The notes under the pieces are model-generated. The model was not told where the DNA came from. It worked only from the letters and a program-made list of their open reading frames with translations, and did no database searches. Shown piece by piece: positions 27,036 to 34,701 of a stretch of DNA of 64,000 nt; the first letter of the stretch is position 1; each line of letters starts with the position of its first letter. The translations under genes and the position numbers were made by a program. The stretch comes from Pseudomonadota bacterium (GTDB lineage: Bacteria > Pseudomonadota > Gammaproteobacteria > Steroidobacterales > Steroidobacteraceae). The stretch spans positions 62,001-126,000 of the forward strand of contig JAFAEQ010000078.1 in assembly GCA_023423935.1 (NCBI GenBank), read 5' to 3'.

Positions 27036-28225
27036 CAGTGGCGCGCCAGCTCGCGCACCGGATCAATGCGTCCGGCATTCCATGCAGCAGGCAGCGCGGC
27101 GATCAGCGCGAGCACCACTGCAACTGCGATCGCGCAGATCTCAATGAGACCAATGCTGGGTGGGCGCAGTGGGGTCATTCCCGCATCACTCGTGACGTCG
27201 ACTACCAGTAGCATCAGTCCGCGAGTCGTCATCACACCGAGTACGCCGCCGCACAATCCGAGCAGAGCACCTTCCGCGGCCATCAAGCCCCATAACAAGC
27301 GCGGCGAGCTGCCGAGCGCGCGTAGCAGCGCAAGCTCGCGCCGGCGGCGACTTACTGCGCTCATCAGTGCGGCGAGAAAACTGCCCGACGCTAGGGCCAG
27401 CAGTGCAAGCCCGATCCAACGCAATAACTCGGTGCCCATGCCGAGCAGATTCACCAGGCGGGCGACCTCGATCGCAGGCACGGCGGGTTGCAAGTCGGCG
27501 GTGCGGCTCACCAATCCCGGCAACGTGATCGCGCCCATCGCCGAGCGATACTTGATGAGCAGCGCGGTGACTTGACGAGTCTCATCCTCTGACTCGGTCG
27601 ACACGGAGTCGTCGTGCGCGTGCACTTCCCACACGCTCGCAAGATCCGTCAGGACGAGCCGGTCGATCGTTGAACCCGTCGGCTCGAGAATGCCGACAAC
27701 AACGAATCGCCAGTCCTCGTGAGCTTCGCCACCGGACAATCCATGCTGTCCCGCGAATCGCGCTCCGATGCCGAACTGCAGACGTTGCGCCGCCTCGGCA
27801 CCCAGGACCACCTGCATCGGCTCCGTCCACCATGTGCCCTGTGCCAATGAAGCGGCATACAGATCCGCATACTGCGTGGTCGTACCGATGATGCGAGACC
27901 CTCGCACGCTGTCGCCCATCGAGATCGGTACCGCGGAGCGCACCAGCGGGTGCTGCGAGAAGCGCTCGGCTTCGCGCAGCGGAATGTTGCCGGTAGGCGC
28001 ATCCATCTGCATCACAGCGGCCAGCACGATCTGCAGCGCACTGCCTTTCGCACCGACGACCAGATCGACGCCCGCCAGATCTCGCTCGAAGCGATCTGCG
28101 ATTGCGCGATCGATGAGCAGCAGGCTCGTCACGACCGCAGCACCCAGCGCGAGCGTCAGCACGTGCAGAAGCCAGGTTCCCGGCTGGCGGAGAATGAACG
28201 CGCGCACCAGCTTTGCGAAAGTCAC
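27035..28225 (-). CDS. ABC transporter permease, FtsX/MacB type
   Basis: A 396-residue permease with one N-terminal transmembrane helix (about residues 15-38), a large periplasmic domain, and three C-terminal helices, the FtsX/LolC/MacB layout. Such permeases move lipoproteins or other molecules out of the inner membrane or transmit mechanical force rather than import solutes. It overlaps the ATPase gene by 4 bp and the thioredoxin-like gene by 3-4 bp. Substrate unknown; relation to the Pseudomonas PA4065 permease is inferred from gene order. Confidence 0.85.
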   Translation of the reverse strand: MTFAKLVRAFILRQPGTWLLHVLTLALGAAVVTSLLLIDRAIADRFERDLAGVDLVVGAKGSALQIVLAAVMQMDAPTGNIPLREAERFSQHPLVRSAVPISMGDSVRGSRIIGTTTQYADLYAASLAQGTWWTEPMQVVLGAEAAQRLQFGIGARFAGQHGLSGGEAHEDWRFVVVGILEPTGSTIDRLVLTDLASVWEVHAHDDSVSTESEDETRQVTALLIKYRSAMGAITLPGLVSRTADLQPAVPAIEVARLVNLLGMGTELLRWIGLALLALASGSFLAALMSAVSRRRRELALLRALGSSPRLLWGLMAAEGALLGLCGGVLGVMTTRGLMLLVVDVTSDAGMTPLRPPSIGLIEICAIAVAVVLALIAALPAAWNAGRIDPVRELARH

Positions 28226-28872
28226 GATGCACGCTCCACCTGGACCTGCGTCGCAAACTGATCGCGCAAGCGGCGATCGTGTGTCGCGATCACAAGCGCC
28301 GCGCCGCTTTGCTCCGCGGACGAGCGCAACAGTGTTGTCACAGCCTCGCAGGCATCGTCATCGAGACTCGCAGTCGGTTCGTCGGCAACGATCAGTTGCG
28401 GACACATGAGGATGGCGCGCGCGATAGCGACGCGCTGCGCCTGTCCGCGGCTCAAGGTTTCGGCCGCTTGATTCTGGCGATCTGCGAGACCCACCGCTTC
28501 GAGCAACTCAAGCGCACGAACTCGATCCTGCTGCGCACGTGTGACGAACGGCGCGAGCAACAGGTTATCGATGACACTGAGGCCCGCGACGAGGTGAAGG
28601 TCCTGGAACACGAAGCCTATGCGCCGGCCGCGAAACCGGTCGCGTGCAGCACCATCGAGCAGCGACATATCGACGTCGCCGATCTCGACGCGACCCGATA
28701 GCGTTTGCGCCAATCCCGCGATGGCGAGCAGAAGCGTCGTCTTACCCGAGCCGGAGCCGCCGACCAACAGCGCACACTCGCCCGCGCGCAACGACAAGCT
28801 GCGCAGTCGCGCGATGGGACGCTGCTCGTATCCCGCCACCAGATCCGTGACGTGCAGCGCCCTTTCGTTCAT
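28222..28872 (-). CDS. ABC transporter ATP-binding protein, LolD/MacB type
   Basis: A 216-residue ABC ATPase. Visible motifs are Walker A GGSGSGKTTLLLAIAG, the ABC signature LSRGQAQRVAIARA and Walker B LIVADEPTASLDD. I prefer the ATG at 28872 to the GTG 13 codons upstream because the shorter protein begins where the family usually does. It starts an overlapping four-gene unit with permease, thioredoxin-like and DUF3299 proteins, 20 bp after the amidohydrolase gene on the same strand, so read-through is possible. Confidence 0.9.
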   Translation of the reverse strand: MNERALHVTDLVAGYEQRPIARLRSLSLRAGECALLVGGSGSGKTTLLLAIAGLAQTLSGRVEIGDVDMSLLDGAARDRFRGRRIGFVFQDLHLVAGLSVIDNLLLAPFVTRAQQDRVRALELLEAVGLADRQNQAAETLSRGQAQRVAIARAILMCPQLIVADEPTASLDDDACEAVTTLLRSSAEQSGAALVIATHDRRLRDQFATQVQVERAS

Positions 28873-28891
28873 CACAGAACCATCGCGACCG

Positions 28892-30601
28892 TCACTCGGC
28901 CTTGCCACCACGCCGGTAGACGATCTTGCCGCCCAGAATGGTGTAGTCGACTTTCACGTCGAACAGCTTGTCGGCATCGATCGTCAGCAGGTCCGAATCG
29001 AGCACGATCATGTCGGCCAGCTTGCCCACTTCGAGCGTGCCCTTGATGCGCTCCTCCCAGGTGAGGTACGCACCGTTGGCCGTGTACATGCGAATCGCTT
29101 CCTGCCTGGACACCGCTTCCTCCGGGCCATGCACCTGACCGCTCGGGCCCTTGCGTGTGATCGCCGAGTGCAACCCGACCATGGGACCGATCGGGAGGTT
29201 GTCCGAGCCGAATGCGACATGCAGACCGAATTTCTTCGCTGGCGTGCCGACCGCGTTGTTGTGCCTGAGGCGCCAGTCATCCATGAGCGCCGCGTAGCGG
29301 CCTTCCAGGTTCCACAGGAAATTCGGCTGCTGCGCGATCATGATGTTGTCGCGCGCCATGATTTGCATCGTGTAGTCGGGAGGCATGATCGTGAAGTGGT
29401 CGAGGAACCAGCGATGATCCGTGCCGGCCGGCAGCTTGCTGCGAATGGCGCGCGAGTACGCGTTCACGGCCTGCACGATCGCGGCATCGCCGATCGCGTG
29501 TATGCCCATCTGCCAACCCAGCTCCGCGCTCGTATCGGCCATCTCCTGAAGCTGCGCGTCCGTGAACCGTCCCTTGCCGCGATAACCCGGCATACCCTTG
29601 TAGTCGACGAGCGTCCAGGCAGCGGGGCCGGTGAAACCTCCATCCACCGCCGACTCACCGATCGCACCGATCCGCACGCGCACATCCCCATAACCGCTCT
29701 TGTGCGGAAAGGCTCGCAGTCGCTCGGCACCCGGATAATTGATGTACATCGCCACGCGCGGGATGTCGTGCTCGGCTGCAATCTTCTGCAAACGCTTGAA
29801 CGTAAGGCCTGGACCCGGATCCTTGATGCCGCCCTTTCCGACAGGCTCGTCGCTGAACGATCCCGGCGTGTAGACGCTGGTGATGCCGAGCGACAACAGC
29901 CATTGCAGCCGATCGATGTAGCCCGGGCGCAGATCGTCCCAGGTGTCGTTGGGGATGTGGCGGCGATACAGGTCCGAACGTTCGCGGATGATGCCGTTGG
30001 GCTCGCCCTGCCCATCCTTCTCGATCACTCCGCTATCTGGGTCGGGCGTGTTGCGATCGATCTTGGCGATCTTCAATGCGAGCGAATTGCCCACTGACGA
30101 ATGCTGGCCTGCACGCGTCAGCATGACCGGATTGTTTGGCGCGGCTGCATCGAGATCCGCGCGCACGATCACGCGCTTCTCTTCCAGCAGCGCCTCATCC
30201 CAACCGTAGCCGGTGATCCACTTTCCCGGGCCGAGCTGCTTGGCCTTCGCACGCAGGCGCTCCTGAATTTCCTTGATGGACTTTGCATCCTCCAGTTCGA
30301 TAGAGCGCGGCGACAGCGGAATGATGTGAATGTGCGTGTCGTTGAAGCCCGGCATCAGCATCCGACCGTCGAGATCGATCTTTTGCTTGGCATTGAACTG
30401 CGAATCCAGCTCCTGGCCACCGACCGCGACGATGTTGCCGTCCCTGACCACAACCGTGGTCTGAATAGAGAACTTCTCATCCACCGTGAGGACCTTACCG
30501 TTGAACAGCAGCAGGTCCGCATCCTGAGTCGGCGCTGCTTGAACGGCAGTCAGCCCTCCCACGCCTGTCAAAACGAGACCCAGCTTGCGCAGCAGCTTCA
30601 T
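28892..30601 (-). CDS. exported amidohydrolase, YtcJ type (1 of 3)
   Basis: A 569-residue metal-dependent amidohydrolase of the Amidohydro_3 family with a signal peptide (about residues 1-22, cleaved after VQA). The metal-binding HxH motif lies in MPGFNDTHIHI, and later conserved parts include the GYGWDEALLEEKR and WQMGIHAIGDAAI segments and the C-terminal GKLADMIVLD. It is about two-thirds identical by eye to the next gene. It probably works in the periplasm on amide or ring substrates brought in with the nearby TonB receptor. Substrate unknown. Confidence 0.88.
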   Translation of the reverse strand: MKLLRKLGLVLTGVGGLTAVQAAPTQDADLLLFNGKVLTVDEKFSIQTTVVVRDGNIVAVGGQELDSQFNAKQKIDLDGRMLMPGFNDTHIHIIPLSPRSIELEDAKSIKEIQERLRAKAKQLGPGKWITGYGWDEALLEEKRVIVRADLDAAAPNNPVMLTRAGQHSSVGNSLALKIAKIDRNTPDPDSGVIEKDGQGEPNGIIRERSDLYRRHIPNDTWDDLRPGYIDRLQWLLSLGITSVYTPGSFSDEPVGKGGIKDPGPGLTFKRLQKIAAEHDIPRVAMYINYPGAERLRAFPHKSGYGDVRVRIGAIGESAVDGGFTGPAAWTLVDYKGMPGYRGKGRFTDAQLQEMADTSAELGWQMGIHAIGDAAIVQAVNAYSRAIRSKLPAGTDHRWFLDHFTIMPPDYTMQIMARDNIMIAQQPNFLWNLEGRYAALMDDWRLRHNNAVGTPAKKFGLHVAFGSDNLPIGPMVGLHSAITRKGPSGQVHGPEEAVSRQEAIRMYTANGAYLTWEERIKGTLEVGKLADMIVLDSDLLTIDADKLFDVKVDYTILGGKIVYRRGGKAE

Positions 30602-30793
30602 GTTCGACCTCTTACAGAGTTCTTGCGTTATCGGTTGTGTGCGCGGCGTTCGGCTCGTAGCGATTGCATCGCGCGCTTCTACATCAGGCGCCGCGCGCTG
30701 CAGGATCCGGCTCCCTGGATGGGATCGAGATCCTGCACCTGCCCGCCTTGTTGCGGATCGAAGATCGGAGTGGCGCTGCGCGGATTTGAAATT

Positions 30794-30839
30794 AGCTCGA
30801 CCTGCCCGGCCTCAAGAAGGCGCCCAGGCAGATCGAGCT
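30794..30839 (-). terminator. long hairpin between amidohydrolase genes 2 and 1
   Basis: Arms AGCTCGACCTGCC (30794-30806) and GGCAGATCGAGCT (30827-30839) pair over 13 positions with one mismatch around a 20-base loop. It starts about 38 bp after the stop of the upstream amidohydrolase gene and on the minus strand is followed by TAATTT. It may terminate or attenuate transcription. Confidence 0.5.
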
Positions 30840-30876
30840 GGTGTTTCGACGTCACCAAGGCCAGCGCTTCACCTGA

Positions 30877-32589
30877 CTATGGCGTCGCGCGCTCGTACAC
30901 CACTTTGCCTCCGATGATCGTCATGTCCACGTTCATGCTGAGCAGATCCTCGGGATCCATGGTCAGCGGATCCGAATCGAGCACGATCATGTCGGCGAGC
31001 TTGCCCGGCTCGAGCGAGCCCTTGGTTTTCTCCTCGAACGTCAGAATGGCGCCGTTGAGCGTGTACATGCGGATCGCTTCCTCCATGGACACTTTCTCCT
31101 CCGGGCCGTACACCGTGCCGGACATCCCCTTGCGAGTGACAGCAACGTAGAGACCCACGCGCGGGTCGATCGGCAAATTGTCCGAACCCAGCGCCACGGT
31201 GATCCCGAACTTCTTCGCTGGCGTTGCGAGGGAGTTGTTGTGCTTCACGCGCCACTCATCCATCGTCTCGACGTAGCGCGCCTCGAGGTTGTAAGCGAAG
31301 TTCGGCTGCTGCGCGATCATGATGCGATCTTCAGCCATGGTCTTCATGGTCTCGTCGGGCGGCATGATGGTGAAGTGATCGAGGAACCAGCGGTGGTCCT
31401 GCGCCCGAGGAACGCCTGCGCGAATCGTCTTCGAATACGCATTCACGGTCTGCACGATGGCCGCATCGCCGATCGCGTGCAGACCCATTTGCCAGCCGAG
31501 GGCACCTGCCGTATCCACCAGTTCCTGAAGCTGGGCATCGGTGTAACGGCCCTTGCCGCGATAACCCGGCATGTTCTTGTAATCGACCAGCGTCCACGCG
31601 GCGGGGCCCGTGAATCCGCCGTCGACCGGACTCTCGCCGATGGGCCCGAGGCGCAGCCGATCATCGCCGTAGCCTGTCTTGTGCGGGAACGCCTTGAGAC
31701 GCTCTGCACCCGGATAGTTGATGTAGAGCGCCATGCGCGGCAGGTCCGCGCCATGCTCGTTGTAGATTTCGCGCCAGCGCTTGTAAGTGGCCCGTGGGCC
31801 GGGATTCTCGATGCCTCCTGCGCCTACCGGCTCATCGTCGATGGAACCGCTCGCCTCCATGACGCTGGTGATACCGAGCGGCAGGAGCTTCTTGAGACTG
31901 TTGATATAGCTCGCCCTGAGCTGGTCGTACGTGTCCTTGGGAATGTGCTGGTAGTAAAGGTCGCTGCGCTCACGGATTACGCCATTCGGCTCACCCTTCG
32001 CATCCTTCTCGATGACCCCGGCCTCGGGATCAGGAGTCTTGCTCGTGATGCCCGCGATCTTCAGCGCCAGCGAGTTTCCGACCGACGAATGTCCTCCTGC
32101 GCGCGTCAGCACGACCGGATTATTTGGAGCAGCCGCATCCAGATCCGACTTGACCAGATTGCGCTTCTCCTCGAATAACGCCTCATCCCAGCCGTAGCCG
32201 GTAACCCATTCGCCCGGCCCGAGCTGAGCCGCCTTCTCGCTCACCATCTTTTGAATGTCCTTGATGGAGGAGAAGTTGCCGATGATGTCGACCGCACGCG
32301 GCGACAGACTCTGCACGTGGATGTGCGTGTCGTTGAAGCCGGGCATGAGTACGCGGCCTTGCAGATCGACCTGCGACTGCGCGGAGTACTTCTTCACGAT
32401 ATCTTCGCCGCCGACGGCGAGAATCTTGCCGTCCTTCACGACGACAGCGGAACGGATCGAGAAATTGTCGTCCACGGTGAGAACCTTGCCGTTGTGCAGG
32501 ATCATGTCGGCGGGTTCGGGCTTCGAACACCCTTGCAGCAAGGCAGTGGCAATGAGTGCTGCGACGGCAGCGGTCCGGTACTTCTGCAT
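30877..32589 (-). CDS. exported amidohydrolase lipoprotein, YtcJ type (2 of 3)
   Basis: A 570-residue Amidohydro_3-family enzyme. I start it at the ATG before a lipoprotein signal peptide (MQKYRTAAVAALIATALLQG then cysteine), with GAGGGAA upstream, not at the longer open frame. The metal motif is in MPGFNDTHIH, and the middle and C-terminal parts are very similar to the following gene, so the two come from a duplication. Lipidation at Cys20 would hold it to a membrane. It lies between the third amidohydrolase gene and the first, all on the minus strand behind a TonB-dependent receptor gene. Confidence 0.88.
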   Translation of the reverse strand: MQKYRTAAVAALIATALLQGCSKPEPADMILHNGKVLTVDDNFSIRSAVVVKDGKILAVGGEDIVKKYSAQSQVDLQGRVLMPGFNDTHIHVQSLSPRAVDIIGNFSSIKDIQKMVSEKAAQLGPGEWVTGYGWDEALFEEKRNLVKSDLDAAAPNNPVVLTRAGGHSSVGNSLALKIAGITSKTPDPEAGVIEKDAKGEPNGVIRERSDLYYQHIPKDTYDQLRASYINSLKKLLPLGITSVMEASGSIDDEPVGAGGIENPGPRATYKRWREIYNEHGADLPRMALYINYPGAERLKAFPHKTGYGDDRLRLGPIGESPVDGGFTGPAAWTLVDYKNMPGYRGKGRYTDAQLQELVDTAGALGWQMGLHAIGDAAIVQTVNAYSKTIRAGVPRAQDHRWFLDHFTIMPPDETMKTMAEDRIMIAQQPNFAYNLEARYVETMDEWRVKHNNSLATPAKKFGITVALGSDNLPIDPRVGLYVAVTRKGMSGTVYGPEEKVSMEEAIRMYTLNGAILTFEEKTKGSLEPGKLADMIVLDSDPLTMDPEDLLSMNVDMTIIGGKVVYERATP

Positions 32590-32760
32590 GGCTGAGATTT
32601 CCCTCGAGGAGTGACGCGTACGGGCGATTGTTTGACGATTGCCCGCGAGGTACGACGCTATGCCGCTGCCCGACGCGCGAGTAGACGCCAAAACGGTTTC
32701 GTTTGGTGCGCCAGGCGCACCAAAGAAGACGTCAAGCGGAAGTGATCGATGCACCTCCAC

Positions 32761-34554
32761 TCAACGCTTGATCTGTTGCACCGGGTGGTAGTAGTTCGGC
32801 AGCGCAGGCGGCGTATCGAAGATCTTGCCGTTCAGAATGGTCTTCACGACTTTCAGTTCTTTGATCCTGAGAGGATCGATGGTGAAGATGTCGTCCGACA
32901 GCACCGCGAAATCGGCGACCTTGCCTGGCTCGATCGACCCGCGCGTCTTCTCGTCGAACGTCTGCCACGCCGCGTCGATGGTGTAGGCCCGGATCGCTTC
33001 CTGCAGCGTGATCGCTTCCTCTGGCCCGTAGACCTTGCCGTCTGCGCCGCGACGTGTCACGGCGGCATACAGGCCGTACATCGGACCGTACGGACGCTCG
33101 TCCGAGCCGAATGTCAGCTTGAGCCCCTGATCGAGAATCGTGCGGCTCGGATTATTGCGGGCGAGCTGTTCGCCCTTCAGCGCGAGCGTGAAGAACGGCT
33201 GCAGCCCATAGGTGAAGTTCGGTTGCAGCGCGACGCCAATACCGAGCTCTTTCATTTTCTGATACGTCGCCGCAGGAGGTCCGACCTCCACGTGAATCAG
33301 ATGGTGACGGTGATCCGCGCGCGGGCTTTCCCTGATAATCCGCTCGAGCACATCGGTGATTACCACAGATGCCTTGTCACCGGCCGAATGCAGTCCGAGC
33401 TGCCAACCGAGTTGATGCGCACGTTTGAGCACGTGATAGAAGTTGTCCGGTGGACTTCGCCAACCGCCTGAGTAAGTTTCAACGTGTTTGTGCGGCACCG
33501 AGTTGATCGGCCACGGGCGACTGAAGGTGTATCCGCCATCGAGAAACATCTTGATGGCACCGAGCTTGACCCATTCGTTGCCAGCCCCCGTGTGCCAGCC
33601 GTATCCCTCGAGCTGAGCAATATTCTTTTGCATCACCTCGAAGTCTTCTGCACGAAGGCCTGGCTGCACGGTCATGCGCGGCAGTTCGCCGCGGAACTCG
33701 CTCTGCAAATTCTGGTACAGACGCAGCGAGTACTGATTGGCTGCGGCGATGTTCAGGCTCGTCACCCCCAGATGCCGCATATTGACGAAGAAGTCTTTGT
33801 AGCCAAGAAACTCGTCGCGTGCGGAGAGCTTGGGATTGGGCGGCAGAGGCGGCGCGAAGTCTTCGATGGCATCGCCCACCGCGTACCACAGCACGCCCGT
33901 CGGCTCGCCGTTTGCGTCCTTCTCGATCTTTCCATCCCCAGCGACGGGTTGTGGAGTGTCCTTCGTGATCCCGAACATCCGCAGTGCCAGCGAGTTCGCC
34001 ACCACGAGCTGTGACGCGCGCACGATCAGCGGATTGTTCGGCACTACTTTGTCGAGCATCCAGCGCGTCGGAAGCTTCTTCACGTCCTCGTTGATCCAAA
34101 CCGTTGGCGGCTCGGCATCCGTGAAGTAGCGCCGGAATGCGCTCGCGCGCAACCAGACGCCGGGCGGTAGCTGCTTCACTGCCGCCCTCAGGATCTTTTC
34201 GTTCTCAGCCCAGGTGTACGCGTGTACGAGATCCACTTCGGTGGGCGCGACGAGCGGCTGCGGGGGACCTGGATGCACATGATTGTCGACGAAGCCCGGC
34301 AGCACCGTCCTGCCGCCCAGATCGAGCGTTTGCCCGGCGACGTAGTCAGCAGCGATTGAAGTATCGCCCGTGGCCAGGATCTTCCCGTCATCGACAACGA
34401 CGGTCGTGACGAAAGTGTTCTGGGCGTCGACCGTGGCGATCTTGCCGTTGGTCAGAATCAGATCGACCTTCGTGGCCGCGCTGGCAGAGGACATGGCGGC
34501 GATACCGACGGCACACGCAGCGGCGACGAGGGAACGTCTCAACAACATCTTCAT
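32761..34554 (-). CDS. exported amidohydrolase, YtcJ type (3 of 3)
   Basis: A 597-residue Amidohydro_3-family protein, more divergent than the other two. It has a signal peptide (about 1-27, ending in SSASA), the metal-binding LPGFVDNHVHPG, a GWQLGLHSAGDKA segment and the C-terminal GKVADFAVL. The N-terminal region and the middle differ enough to suggest another substrate. It is the amidohydrolase gene nearest to the TonB-dependent receptor and might be cotranscribed with it across a 147-bp gap that holds a small hairpin. Confidence 0.85.
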   Translation of the reverse strand: MKMLLRRSLVAAACAVGIAAMSSASAATKVDLILTNGKIATVDAQNTFVTTVVVDDGKILATGDTSIAADYVAGQTLDLGGRTVLPGFVDNHVHPGPPQPLVAPTEVDLVHAYTWAENEKILRAAVKQLPPGVWLRASAFRRYFTDAEPPTVWINEDVKKLPTRWMLDKVVPNNPLIVRASQLVVANSLALRMFGITKDTPQPVAGDGKIEKDANGEPTGVLWYAVGDAIEDFAPPLPPNPKLSARDEFLGYKDFFVNMRHLGVTSLNIAAANQYSLRLYQNLQSEFRGELPRMTVQPGLRAEDFEVMQKNIAQLEGYGWHTGAGNEWVKLGAIKMFLDGGYTFSRPWPINSVPHKHVETYSGGWRSPPDNFYHVLKRAHQLGWQLGLHSAGDKASVVITDVLERIIRESPRADHRHHLIHVEVGPPAATYQKMKELGIGVALQPNFTYGLQPFFTLALKGEQLARNNPSRTILDQGLKLTFGSDERPYGPMYGLYAAVTRRGADGKVYGPEEAITLQEAIRAYTIDAAWQTFDEKTRGSIEPGKVADFAVLSDDIFTIDPLRIKELKVVKTILNGKIFDTPPALPNYYHPVQQIKR

Positions 34555-34663
34555 CTCGAAATCTTCCTCGTTGTTCTGGGTGCTGCTGCTCAGATGGGTG
34601 ATCGTGGATCGTCAATGGCCATCGCCGCTGTCATGGCCAGACGGTGCGAGGAGAAAGCCACGA

Positions 34664-34681
34664 CGGGGCGTATGCGCCCCG
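34664..34681 (-). terminator. small GC hairpin after the receptor gene
   Basis: CGGGGCG/CGCCCCG with a TATG loop, about 20 bp after the stop of the receptor gene on the minus strand. There is no good T-tract, so partial termination or mRNA-end protection is more likely than a full stop. Confidence 0.4.
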
Positions 34682-34701
34682 CCTAGTGGTGAAGATCGCA
34701 G

